The notes under the pieces are model-generated. The model did not search any database and had not been told where the DNA came from. It saw only the letters and a program-made list of their open reading frames with translations. 64,000 bases of DNA, taken from the NCBI RefSeq assembly GCF_000003605.2, contig NW_003120922.1, positions 591,409 through 655,408 of the forward strand. Direction: 5' to 3'. Positions 1 to 10,669 of this stretch are shown here, piece by piece. The position numbers and the translations under genes were made by a program. Numbering within the stretch: position 1 is the first letter of the stretch; the number at the start of each line of letters is the position of its first letter. The stretch comes from Saccoglossus kowalevskii (taxonomy: Eukaryota > Hemichordata > Enteropneusta > Harrimaniidae).

Positions 1-1
1 G

Positions 2-148
2 GGAGATGTTCAGTGGTATATGACAGAATTACTGACATCAGCATTGGCCCCATCAATTTTAGTCAAGCAACTAGCATGGCCAATAGTTGTTTCCTTATAT
101 TCTGGCTGGGCTAGCATGGGCAGCCCTTATGTCATCCCTGAGTGTTAG
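2..148 (+). CDS. C-terminal end of an unidentified, possibly membrane, protein (partial)
   Basis: A frame open from the left edge runs 48 codons to a TAG. The residues are mixed and protein-like, with a hydrophobic stretch around ILVKQLAWPIVVSLYSGW that could be a membrane helix, and it ends SPYVIPEC. The hydrophobic segment is loosely like the last helix of multi-pass transporters such as patched-domain proteins, but this is only an impression. It is followed by about 450 bases of AT-rich sequence and an AATAAA at 602-607, which would suit a 3' UTR. It could equally be a chance open frame, since only 147 bases are visible. Confidence 0.3.
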   Translation, partial: GDVQWYMTELLTSALAPSILVKQLAWPIVVSLYSGWASMGSPYVIPEC

Positions 149-660
149 GTATCTTCTCATTTTTGTATATAATTTATTTTTATTTTTTGGTGTGGGACTG
201 ACACAAGGTGTGTCTGGTGGCATAATTTGGCCCCACACTCAGTGACGTTAACTTTGTAATTTGTTCAACAAACTTGACTTGCTACTTTTAGTCAAGAGTT
301 AGGGATTTTAGAAAAACTTTGTTTATTCAATTAACTTGATATGTTACATTGTATTCAAGATTTTTCAATAACTTTTTCCGCTTATTCAAGCATTTTGTTC
401 ACTTTACCCAAATGATTAGGGTTTTTGAATAAACCGGCCACAACTGGGGTATCCAAAGTGCGGTAACCCAGTTGTGGTCCTTTTTTCAGCCAAATACAGG
501 TGTATTTCATTGTGTAAATGGGTTCCAGACACAAAATAATTTAAATTCCCGAAAACGGTGTTAATGTATTGTACAACATATATTTTATAGCTCCAATGTC
601 AAATAAAATAAACACAGTGACGTTAGTGTGTGGTTTGTGTCATACCGGCCTGTAAATGAA
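149..660 (+). other. Non-coding, 3'-UTR-like stretch with a hairpin and AATAAA
   Basis: No gene is visible here. An 11-bp perfect stem (CCACAACTGGG at 438-448 with CCCAGTTGTGG at 467-477, 18-base loop) lies inside it, and an AATAAA polyadenylation hexamer is at 602-607. The word CAGTGACGTTA occurs twice (near 239 and 617). If the open frame at 2-148 is real, this is its 3' UTR. Confidence 0.3.
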
Positions 661-678
661 TGTGGAGGAACTGTTATC

Positions 679-1106
679 TGCTGGCGCTGCGACGACCGTG
701 CCACTGTGCCACTAAATGTGCCACTTTATGGTGATTAAGGCGCTGCGTGACAACTGTGTTGCTACATAATATCTGTGGCACTACATGGCGTTACGAAGAT
801 TGTGTTCATTGCATGATAACTGTGGCGCTGAGTGACGACTGCAGTGCCATGGTTTTGTCACAACTGGTCGATTTCATAAAACTTGCGTTGCGTGACGACT
901 GTGAAGCTGCGTGGCGTTGTGTGGTTCTCATAGCGCTGTGTGACGACTGTGTCGCTACGTGACGACTGCATTGCCATGGTTATATGTTACAACTGTTGGA
1001 TTTCATAAAACTTTCGCTGCGTGACGATTGTGAAGCTGCGTGGCGTTGTGTGGTTCTCATAGCGCTGTGTGACGACTCTGGCGTTAAATGCCGACTCTGG
1101 CGATGT
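679..1106 (+). repeat. Minisatellite array 1 of the GGCGCTGCGTGACGACTGT family
   Basis: Imperfect copies of an 18-19 bp unit, close to TGGCGCTGCGTGACGACTG, recur with variants (TGGCGTTGTGTGG, AGCGCTGTGTGACGACTG, CGCTACGTGACGACTGC). A longer unit of about 120 bp containing AAGCTGCGTGGCGTTGTG is itself duplicated (about 890-950 and 1018-1078). The same family appears at 4536-4855 on this strand and at 57025-57255 on the other strand. The open frame over it is a by-product of the repeat. Confidence 0.8.
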
Positions 1107-2280
1107 GTAAGTATGTATGAACTGTTGCATTAAAATGAGGTACACACTTTTATGCGAATAACCAATATTTACAAGGGTAATCATTTTTGAAATGTAATTC
1201 AAATGTGTAATTGACTAAACGTCTTAATCTGTCATACAACGATTTGAATATGAGGTCATTCAACAACTTCCATAACTTTCATAAACATATATCAGGTTTC
1301 ACTGGCAAACAAAAATATCGATTTGTGAATATTGATTATTCTGCGTCGAGCGAAGAAACAATATATTGCAGGCCGCTTTTCAAATAATGATTATTCATAC
1401 AGACTCTTTTTAAAAGATAATTCTGAGACAAAGACATATCACCGAAAACCGTGTTTAGATGTGACACAGCATCAGAAACATTCACTCTGTAACTATGGCT
1501 CAATAAAAAGCGATTATTGATACAATGAGCGGTGACGCAAATTCGTACCCGTATTTCGGCGTTGCGAGGTCTATTCGTGGATTTTTTTTTTGTTAGCGGC
1601 AACGTTGATATGTATGTAAGTAAAATGTTCTCATTCTAATAAAGAATTGGGTTTACGAACGAGTAGATGGCAATCACTTATTTTGCGTTGTTTGCGTGCA
1701 TTTCCAGGAATGACACACTACGTACGCTAAGTCGGATTCCGTCAAAAAATTTAGTACTTTGAATTATGGACTGACGTAATGTACCAGATAAGACAATATA
1801 AATACACTCCGCAACTCAACGTGTGAGTGTATTTTTCTGATAGTAACACGATAGTAACACGGTAAACAGGCGATGTTAAGTCCGATTCGAGACATAATTA
1901 CACACTTAAGTGTAGGAAACATCAACTATTATAGCAATTGTTTTTAATTATACACAATTATTGTCATCATAATAACACAGAATGAAAAGAGCCCTTGTGC
2001 TTAATTATCGATTTGTTTAACTAATTGCGGAAGCTTACTTTAAAGAAAAAAAAGCTCCGATCACTACAATGCAGTGCGGTCGATAGTGGTCATTCAACAT
2101 TAATCGATATGGTTTGTATTATTTTAACTTGGGACTCAGCAGTATGGGTACACTGGACATACCACATTTAAACATGACAATACAAGAGATAGAAACATCG
2201 CACATCTGGTAAAATCTCGTGAACTTCGATCTATTTGTGGGTGAATTTAATTTAAATGTATGATCGTCAGTGATCAGTGA
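1107..2280. other. 5' flank of ILP-1; left end of the duplicated arm
   Basis: No coding sequence is visible. From about 1530 the sequence is matched in reverse complement by 36215 downward: the word GCGAGGTCTATTCGTG at 1564 pairs with CACGAATAGACCTCGC near 36158, and the block around AATCGATATGGTTTGTAT (2102) pairs with 35150. Conservation through the whole stretch shows that upstream regulatory DNA was duplicated with the gene. Confidence 0.6.
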
Positions 2281-2330
2281 TCAATACATTCGCACGTCAC
2301 TCGAACAGTACAGGTCTGTTCTACGCACCT

Positions 2331-2337
2331 TATAAAA
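2331..2337 (+). promoter_or_regulatory. TATA box of ILP-1 core promoter
   Basis: TATAAAA is followed by CCTCGGTGAAA; the identical core stands in front of ILP-2 (34943-34937). Just upstream both copies keep GATCAGTGATCAATACATTCG-like sequence (2271 onward), a short palindrome-rich patch. Transcription would start near 2360. Because a splice acceptor directly precedes the ATG at 3124, the transcript should carry an untranslated leader exon; a possible donor is GAG|GTAGGT at 2390 (GAG|GTTGGT in the other copy). The promoter call is inference from conservation and position. Confidence 0.6.
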
Positions 2338-3120
2338 CCTCGGTGAAACCCCGAAGTTAAGTAATTTGTCCTTGCTGAGGTAGGTTGCACAACGTTTTTT
2401 CTCTCTCTATTCTAAACATTGTTCTTTTCTTTTGCCGAATCATCAGAATTTTTTCCTTTTAACTTTCCACCAGTATTTCTGCAATTATATTGCACAATAA
2501 GGTTTTTGCCATATCCATATTTGCCGGCTCATAGATGATGTATCAAACTTTTGGTTGGTGCTGGGATGTCAATGCATGATCACTAGGGTTTCTGTAATTA
2601 TCTAGCCCAACAACGCGAACTAAACATACATTACTATCTCATTAGACATTAATGGTTTTATAACCTACTCATTTCATTGTTATCGGAGTGCCTACTTTAA
2701 AGTGTTATCACAATGATCGTGTTATAAACAGGAGTGTGTTTATCCGTTCAGTACAAACATGGTCGTTTGTCGGGGCCGCCTCCTCTGTACAGGTGCCAAC
2801 ACAACACAACACAACACACACGATGCGAATGTCAATTGGCCAACAACCCATATCTCAGTGCAATGCACCAACGTACACGGGAATATGCCACAACCTGATG
2901 CAGCTATGTCTGCGTGGTTGGAGCACTTAGATAATGTTAGTACCGCCAATCGTAAATAAAAAAACAGCGTACAATTTAATTCAATTTAACAACACATAAT
3001 GTCAATATTATACTGCCTTCAATTCTTAAACAAACAGCAAAAATATCAACAAATATAACTGCTATTTCGCCCTCCATCAACACGAAATTGATATGTTTAT
3101 TTGAATTTCGTATATTACAG

Positions 3121-3254
3121 ACAATGAGTACGTCACTAGTGAACTTGGTATTCTGTTTGACTCTTGGTTTTATGCTATGCCAAATACAAGCCTTAACTGT
3201 AGAGGAAGACGACACAATCACCTTCAGCCAGCTCCACAGAATGTACGGTGCTAG
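3121..3254 (+). CDS. ILP-1 exon with start codon and signal peptide
   Basis: The acceptor TATATTACAG (ending 3120) lies three bases before the ATG at 3124, so this is not the first exon of the transcript. It encodes MSTSLVNLVFCLTLGFMLC then QIQA, a hydrophobic signal peptide, followed by an acidic stretch LTVEEDD. The exon ends GGTGCTAG|GTAAGT at 3254, phase 2. The counterpart at 34156-34026 has the same length (131 coding bases) and the same borders. Confidence 0.85.
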
Positions 3255-6200
3255 GTAAGTTTAATAAAGAGAGAATATCTCGTTAATGATATCAAATTTA
3301 TTAAACAAGCGGAGTAATTGTCACCAAATAATAAACTGTTTTGCTCTGTTTAACAAAAAAACACACACGCGGGAATGTAAGTGCGTATCCGAGAGTCTGC
3401 GGAGCGTGTATGGAATTGTTGCATTTGCACAAACTTACTGCCATTCACGAATAACGATTGCCGTTAGTTTACCCTCATGCGACAACAGAATGTTTATTTG
3501 TGAAGTCATGAATAAATTTACTATTCCGGCGATGCGTTAGTAACACAATTACTAATTCTGGATTTTACCCGATCAGTGACTTTATGCAATTGAACAATAC
3601 ACCACTGGATTGGCCAAGTGAAATAACTTTCGTGCGCCGCCGAGTTGATGTTGGGAGATTCAGAAACACATTTATTTCAGATACCGAGAGAAAGATTCGA
3701 CATTTCCATCCATAAGGTTCAATTCCCTTTCCTGTAAATTAGATTACTAAAACTACTGTTAAAATAGTGTGGAAATATCCAGAATAAGCTCACTGATTTA
3801 GTACACACAAATGTGAGATATAAGATCGTACCAATATACGTAGTGCAGAGTACAATTTAAGGAGTGGAGATGACCATAAAGGCAATTTAAAAAAATAATA
3901 TCAACGCTATAATAATTTAATAATATACATTTATTAAGTTTCCGAGTTGATGTTTGATATGTTTGAACTGCCTTTTTATATTTCTCTTCGGGGTCGGCTT
4001 TTACATTGTGTCGGGTATATGTCCTATATTTACAACGCGTTCCTATGGTTTTATTTCTCAAGCAAAATCAAGAGTAGACAGATAGATGTACGCTTGGATT
4101 TTATGTTTATTTTAGGACTCCTAGTGACTGGCGCGCTAAGTGGACAAGCGAAACAATTCACGCGTGCAAAGAAAATCTGTTACTTATCAAAGAGTACGCC
4201 TGTTTCGTGGACATACATAAATCAGCAGGCCGGAAAAGGACTGAGGATGGTAAGCATAACCTGGATTATTTAAAAATTCAAGAGCATAATAAATATGTTC
4301 AAATATTTATTTACAATTCAATGACATTGTAAGTACATATTTAAGTATAGTTTTTTTAGTTTCAGTATACTTAATATTAGATGTAGTGAAAAGAAAATTA
4401 TTAAAACTCACAAACTCGTTGAATGATTTTTTGATATTCTATATCATTTCAGAATATTTGAGATAACTATATTAATTAGCGTAATTAAGATAACAATTTA
4501 CATAATTAATTAAATGCCAGATAAACAATAAAAACTCTGGCGCTTACAACTGTGTTACTCTATATTTACTGTGGCGATTCGTAGTGCTGTAAAACGTCTA
4601 TAATGATGTGAAATGACTGCAGTGCTCCATGACCACTGCGGCGATGTTCAACAACGTGGCACTGTACGAGGAATGTGACGATGCACGACGACTGTTAGGT
4701 TGCATAGTGATTGAGACGCTACACGATGACCATGGCGCTTACAAAATTATGGGACTATACGACTACTGTGGACGCTGCGTGACGACTGTGACGCTGCGTG
4801 ACGACTGCGGCACTGCGTGGCGACTGTGGTGCTGTATGTATGACGGCCATGACGATTCAAGACTAATTTCTTGGGATTCCACCGCCATCTCTTGTCTTGT
4901 TCGTGAATTCCGTGCACGTTTACCCGAGTTTTCATTCCAAAGAATGACCAATCATTTGCAACTATATATACGCGAATATTAGCCAGGAATCCCTGATAAA
5001 TTTCTATAATGTTCATCCGATCTGCAGATACTGCTATACGACAATTACGTTAGTACCCGATCATTGCCACCAATTCGTTTTCGTCAAGTCAAAAAGCGTT
5101 TACATAAAGTCTGGCAATATAAACACATGCAGGTTTGTGGGCACTTGGGAATGATTTTTTTTTTTTTGCTTTTTATTATCCAAAGAGTCTTGGCTATAGA
5201 CTGTTAAAATTTTGTAGAATTGTGAATAGTCGAACATACTCAAAAAAACGATTTTAAAATATAGATAACAGGTGCAAACATTTATACTTTTCAACGCTTA
5301 GCAATAATTAGCAAGGCTGTACATAATTTATAAAAAAGAAACATGGTGAAAAAAAGAAATGGCGGGATCTCACATTATGCGCTATATTTAACTTCTAACA
5401 AAACTAAAATACATTTAAATTTTGAACTGTTACAGCTATTTTAAGGTAGAGATGCAGGTTCGTGGGCACTTGGGAGTGAAATTTTTTTTTTTTTGCTTTT
5501 TATTATCCAAAAAGTCTTGGCTATAGACTGTTGAAATTTTGTAGAATTGTGAATAGTGGAACATACTCAAAAAACGATTTAAAAATATAGATAACAGGTG
5601 CAAAATTATCTCTTTTGAATGCTTAGCAAGATGTAGCAAGGCTGTACATGTATAATAAAAAAGAAAACATGGTGAAGAAAAGAAATGACGGGATCTCCAT
5701 ATTATGCTCTGTATTTAACTTTTTACAAAACGATAATACATTTAAATTTGAAACTGTAACAGCCATTTTAATTATGAGCATTAGCAAACTTCTTACTGAG
5801 TGAATTGTTATGCAAATTAGCAATTATCTCAGCTTCTTTTTAGTGCACATCCCAGAACTTTGTTTTGAAATTTTCACAAATGATTGACAATGTGTTTATA
5901 TTCAAAACGCCGTTGGGGCATTGTTTTTGATTGAACAGTGTTACAACAATCGTACAGACAACTAGCCTGGGTGTTAATTTATGCATAAACTTGAAGTAGT
6001 GAAATTTGGGCTGCTGTCCTGCAAAATTGACAACTGGTAGACATTTTTCAAGACGACACTTTCTTCATAGTAAACCGATGTACCCACAAACCAATTTTGA
6101 CAGAAAACAGAAACATGGTTTAGGAGCTAATTTTTTTTAAATCACTTTTGACCCAAAAAGCACATTTTTGTGCATATTTCAAACTACAGTGTCCATAACA

Positions 6201-6834
6201 AAAAAATACTGACAAAATTTTAAAATTTACACAATAAGCTTTCCGAAAACATATAGTTTTGTGGACAAGGGAGGTCATCGTGGTTTCCTAATTAACTAAT
6301 TAAAATACCTGTCAGGTAAACTGCATCTCTACCTTAATACAAAAAAAAAGAAAAGAGAAATGACATAAGTTTTAAGGCAAAAACAAAGTTTACCAATAAT
6401 GAGCTGCGAATATGGCGATATGACTGCGATATGGCGAATGCGGTATCAATGTGTTTCTAACAACTTACAGCTGTTTCTCTCTCTCCCGCTCTTAACGATA
6501 TTTCGGCGCTCATTTGAGTCTGAAGTATATTATAACGAATAAATGTCATTTTACAATGTACCACATTCCTGCTCATTGTTACGTGATTCGAAAATATAGA
6601 CAAAAAAGAAAAAAAAAGATAATATTATTATTATTTATACTTCTCGTTGCAGCTTTCGTTGACTCATCACTGGCGCATGATTTTCTGAGAGGGCTTATGG
6701 AAAAACGAACCTTAAAACGATACAAAAGAGCATCTGCTACCAGCGAGTGTTGCGCCGGCGACAGTAGTTGTGTTTGGGAAGAATTGGCAGAGTACTGCAC
6801 TCACCAACGGGAAGTCAGAGCGATGGACGAATAG
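3124..6834 (+). CDS. Insulin-like peptide precursor ILP-1 (three coding exons, 148 aa)
   Basis: Joining 3124-3254, 4116-4249 and 6653-6834 (phases 2 and 1, all GT..AG) gives one uninterrupted 148-residue preprohormone of the insulin superfamily, a secreted ligand processed in the secretory pathway. Residues 1-23 are a signal peptide (likely cleavage after CQIQA). The B chain has HACKENLLLIKEYACF, so the two B cysteines are 11 residues apart as in insulin, but the usual Gly after the first Cys is Lys. RKR closes the B chain; a short C peptide follows; KR, KR and KR sites precede the A chain, ECCAGDSSCVWEELAEYC. The A chain has five residues between CysA7 and the next Cys, not three, and a 12-residue tail after the last Cys. 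The six-cysteine pattern, exon phases and convertase sites make the family call strong; relaxin- versus insulin-type is not decided. It is convergent with the paralog ILP-2. Confidence 0.88.
4116..4249 (+). CDS. ILP-1 B-chain exon
   Basis: Acceptor TTTATTTTAG ends at 4115 and donor GATG|GTAAGC begins at 4250; 134 bases, entered in phase 2, left in phase 1. It encodes the B chain with CKENLLLIKEYAC and the RKR processing site. Compared with ILP-2 the residues between the cysteines have changed at six of 11 positions while flanking residues (WTSETIHAC, VDIHKSA) are kept. That is an uneven pattern for a hormone exon. Confidence 0.85.
4536..4855 (+). repeat. Minisatellite array 2 (GGCGCTGCGTGACGACTG family) in ILP-1 intron 2
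   Basis: Units such as GACGCTGCGTGACGACTGT repeat between about 4773 and 4830, with more diverged copies upstream from 4536. The matching place in the other arm (30890-30960, reversed) has only a stub with CAGCACCACAATGTCGTGC, so the array has expanded here or shrunk there since the duplication. Confidence 0.75.
5128..5440. mobile_element. Truncated copy of the MITE that follows
   Basis: From GCAGGTTTGTGGGCACTTGG to CTGTTACAGCTATT this matches 5455-5765 nearly base for base, including the T-run, the word TTGGCTATAGACTGTT and GGATAACAGGTGC-like sequence. It lacks the terminal TTAAGGTAGAGAT. The whole-length element starts directly at its end, giving a partial head-to-tail pair. Confidence 0.65.
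5441..6337. mobile_element. PiggyBac-like non-autonomous DNA element (TTAA ends)
   Basis: Perfect terminal inverted repeats TTAAGGTAGAGATGCAG (5441-5457) and CTGCATCTCTACCTTAA (6321-6337) bound an 897-bp AT-rich segment without a plausible transposase. The outermost TTAA at both ends is the target signature of the piggyBac superfamily; the TIR sequence itself is not one I recognise. It sits in intron 2 of ILP-1 and is missing from the ILP-2 intron, so it arrived after the duplication or was lost there. Confidence 0.7.
6653..6834 (+). CDS. ILP-1 A-chain exon (terminal)
   Basis: Acceptor TTCTCGTTGCAG ends at 6652; the exon enters in phase 1 and stops with TAG at 6832-6834. It encodes the C-peptide remainder, three dibasic sites and the A chain ECCAGDSSCVWEELAEYC, then THQREVRAMDE. 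Only this exon would be called by a simple open-frame search, where it appears joined to a false upstream start. Related exons are 26721-26546 (-) and the broken 40333-40468 (+). Confidence 0.88.
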
Positions 6835-9800
6835 AGCGTATTCGGGATTTTCCGACCTATTCCTGAGGAAGAGAGGCGTTTGTTGTGTACTTAGCGGGTT
6901 TTTTTAGTGCCAGACAACTAACGTCATCTAACTAGAAACAGTACTGCCTAAATGCTAGACTGGCAAAGTAGGGACTTCTTTTTTTTTTACAAACAAATAT
7001 ATCATTAATTGTCAGAAATCTCGACTGGACGCAGCTGCAGACGACTCCCTGCATTGGAGTGAAAACCGGAGCCGAATCACTCCGGTGATTATGCTAATTA
7101 AAGATGTTGATTAGCATTGACAACGAATCAGAGTGCAGCTGTATACGTCATATCTTATCTATGTTAATTATCGTGCCCTTTCACTTCTGAGATCCCGACG
7201 ATTTTGAAAGAATACTTATATACATTGGACATTTAAATCGACTTGTTTTCAGTAAAAATGGATGAAAGTATCGCCGTTGCACTTAAAAAAATTAAAGTAT
7301 CCATCTCTGCGATCGTATCGAATCAATCTTTAAAAGGTGACGTTTACTTTCACACACCCACTAATGATTAATCAATGACATTATGAATAATCAATAGCAG
7401 TCAAATGCCCGCAGATTTAGTGGTCAGGTTAGTTTACGCGATCACGCTAAAAGGAATAACAGAACAATTAATTATTTCTTGTTGTAAAACAAAAAAAGAA
7501 ATCCCGACTTTGCCAGTGTGGATGTGTGAAACATTAAGAGTATCTCGGAAAGACAAACAAACAAACAAACGCCAACTCTACTCCCTTGAATTATAATGGT
7601 TGATCCCAAATCGCGAGGCAGTGCCTTATAAGAAATACATTATTTAGTTACTTAAACATCTATTTTCCTATAGAGTGCGAAGGTTTACTTTCTCGAGAAT
7701 GATGTTTTTTTCCCTAATCCACCTATTTGCAATCATTCAATTTTGCTGGAGCTTCTTAACTTTCCACCATTTGTTCCTTCATTCTCCTCCCTAACTAAGT
7801 TTAACCGCGAAGCATCACGGTCAATTACGTCATATTAATGGGACACATAATCTTCCTCACTATGTCTTGAATTATAGGGAATCATACATCATCTCATATG
7901 CTTGATCGTTTACATGGTTTATTGATTGGCACACGTCCTAGATTATTTTCGCCCCGCTCAGCTATTATGAATTCGCAGCAGTGTACTGTTTGTGACGCAC
8001 ATTCGTGAAAACTGTTTTGTTTTATATTTTTATTTGTTCTTAGTCTGTAATCGATCAATTAATCAGTCGGCACGAGATGGTGCGACGACTGTGGGTTTTA
8101 AAAGAAATAGATAAGTCGCCCATTCTTCGACGGTTTAGCTGCTTCACAGGCCATATATTCATTACATTTATCGTTTAGTTCCATATTTCTATCTGGTTTT
8201 ACGTTTCAGAACGAAATGTTGACGACTGTATTTGTTTTCTTATTAAGTCTATTAGTAAATGATTTTATTGTAATATGTCCGTGAAAAATGACGTCACAGT
8301 AAGCTTACAATTCTTGAAGGATTTGTTATTATAGACATGCTTGACATTCATGTGAGTTCACTTGTATTGCAATTGCTGGTATTGCGGCCAAGTCTGTGGA
8401 TTTATTGAATCTGTTCCGTTTTCTATAAAGACGGTACAAATTGCCTGGGAACCGTACGCGGTGTGAGCAGCTATACATTACGTTTATTGGAAAGCAAACA
8501 CATGCATTCTAAAAGTCAACAACACTTGTGCTTTATCGATCGATAAATCGATTGATTAATAAACATCATCCCATCAATTTATGATTTGGTACAGTGGGGT
8601 GAAAGGTGAACATGTGCGAGCTTAAAATGTCGACATGTTGGTTTAATACGACATGTGGCGTAACAATAATATGCATTGTATTGTCAGTACTTTGGAAATA
8701 AAAATAAATCGATATACAACTTTCCGATGTACAATTACCGTGACAACGGGAGTACGTGGGATTCTCACTAAATACTGCTAAATCTCAGGGAGCTTAGTTT
8801 GATTCATATATGTGTAATACTATCGATAACAGGACCAATTTGATAGACAAATTGGTAGTTGAATATATATATTTTGCTCATTTTGAATACTTGACAGTCA
8901 CATTGTGTCAGAACTACGGCAAATATAATCAAAGGACACATATCATGTTTACTGATTGATTTAATGAATGTAAAACAATGGTCGCAAAGTTCTATTTTGA
9001 ACACGATTTGCACATTACAACAGTAGAGATTCACATTTTCGTTGCAATAAGCATTGTACGATTTTGATCCTGTAGATATAAAAGTAAATGACAATGCAGT
9101 TGAACAAAATCAGCAAGAAATATTTCCCCAAAATAAATTGCAATACTTCAGACTGAATGAAAATTTACCATTCAGTCTGGCATCTGACATAGAGTACACA
9201 TACTATTGTATAACACCCTCCACAGGAAAAAGAGAGTGTCGACATTCACTGCAGAGCTTCCATGATTACCAATTTGTCGTGGTAGCCTGTGACGTGATCA
9301 GTACAATTTGTACCGTCTTTCTACTTTGTGCGTGTGCTTGGCAATCTCACGTAACATTATGTCGTCACAATCAGTTTTAAATCTAATAATGTAATATTGA
9401 TTACTCAATTGTACGTTGTTTGTTCTTTCCTCAACACACACTGAAAAACGCATGTACCATTTATTTATTTTTCTTATTATTGTAAAACTCATCAAATAAA
9501 AAAAATGTAATTCAAAGCTTGGTCTGGTGTTTTATTGCATGCTTATGTGAATTGAACAGAAGGCACGGCTTTCCAACACTACAATCTAAATAAATAACCT
9601 AAAGTCTACCAATTAGTATCTGTAATCTATTATGTAGGTCACAAGTAAGAACACGATACGAGGCTATAATTGCAGCTTGAAGGATTTGTAAATCGTTTTA
9701 TTCAAAATGTGTGACACAAATGCAAAACACGGTGTGTTAAATGTGCAAATAAAAAAAATGTTTCTAAACAGACACATACTTTAAATCAACCAACTTCTCC

Positions 9801-10660
9801 AATGTTCTTAATAGACGAATATTACTACATCCATTTCTTGGGCCAGGTTCTTTAATTTGTTGACAGCTCATTGTCCCCATTGTGTTTACGCCCAGGGAAA
9901 TTCTGTATCAGCCACCTTGTGTGACACATTTGCAACTCAATTTTTGAACGAATCCTTGTATCACGTGCCGCCTCGTTTCAATGAATGGCGAAGATCTAGT
10001 GTGTGGTTTTGTTGCATTATAACCATATGAGAAAATAATAGTGTTTCCGAGGGTTGACTGGTCATTAATTTCTTGATATGATTGAATGTCTTTAATTCCT
10101 ATGTGGGTATTCTGTCGTGAAATCTGACAGTATCTGAGTCATAGAGAGTATGTGTATGTCATATTTCCAGTTTGTGTACACGACCGTTTTCAAATGGAAC
10201 ATTTGGAGAAGTCAAAACGTATGTTGGTAGGTCACGGGCTATCTACAGTGATTGCTAGTTTGTTGTAGATGTATTATCCAATGACTTTAATTTTTTTTTC
10301 ATATTTCGTTCTTATCAGATTGAAGAAAAGAATATTAATAATCCATTATATTTGTCTCACATGAGTTAGAATAGTTCATATGCAGTGCACAGGCAAGCAT
10401 TTGTCATGTTGATTCAGGATGTATTATACCATTTGAAGAAAAGATCATGCACAGTATTTCCACAACATGTGTATGAAATCTAATATTATAAATAAGAACG
10501 ATTTCTTAATTTTGGAGTATGCTAGAAATTAAGCTGCCTGTTGATAACTGTTTTGATATAATGTACACTTTCGAATGCAGTATTTATTCGGCTGGCTTGG
10601 TCACTGTGTGGTAAGCATCGACACATATAATATTGAATTAAAATCTAAGTAACCCGATCA
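6835..10660. repeat. 3' flank of ILP-1, triplicated block
   Basis: No convincing gene. The block recurs as reverse complement at about 26545-23300 and in the same orientation at about 40470-43220. Anchor words are GCTTGGTCTGGTGTTTTA (9519 / 25057 / 42004), TTGTTGTAGATGTATTATCC (10260 / 42830) and TTTCACGACAGAATA (10112 reversed / 23438). ILP-2's copy lacks most of 6880-8090. The open frame at 9054-9380 lies in this block but is not kept in the other copies, so I do not call it. An ATTAAA at 7097 could serve ILP-1 polyadenylation. Confidence 0.7.
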
Positions 10661-10669
10661 GTAGTGTGC

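Larger units (their letters stand above)
1530..5100 (+). repeat. Large inverted duplication, left arm (holds ILP-1 exons for signal and B chain)
   Basis: This segment matches the reverse complement of about 30830-36215 with frequent substitutions and indels. Anchor pairs are the promoter TATAAAACCTCGGTGAAA (2331 / 34943), the signal exon (3124 / 34156), the B-chain exon (4116 / 33161), the intron stretch ATTAATTAGCGTAATTA (4472 / 31030) and the stretch with CGATCATT at 5060 / 30880. The partner arm carries an additional element at 31388-32458 that is absent here, while this arm holds an expanded minisatellite at 4536-4855. Confidence 0.8.

Noticed and set aside
2340-2400. CCCCGAAGTTAAGTAA resembles the core of 5S rRNA
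   Set aside because: Only about a dozen bases agree, the rest of a 5S gene is absent, and the matching place in the other arm does not keep it.
3947-4273. 108-residue frame over the ILP-1 B exon, with hydrophobic FMFILGLLVTGALSG
   Set aside because: It is the wrong frame of the B-chain exon; the phase dictated by the upstream donor gives the insulin B chain.
4747-5016. Open frames over the minisatellite (also 747-962 and 4629-4982)
   Set aside because: They follow from the 18-bp repeat, whose length is divisible by three and keeps frames open; composition repeats with the unit.
9054-9380. 108-residue frame in the ILP-1 3' flank
   Set aside because: The paralogous copies at 25300-25650 and 41640-41880 do not keep the frame.
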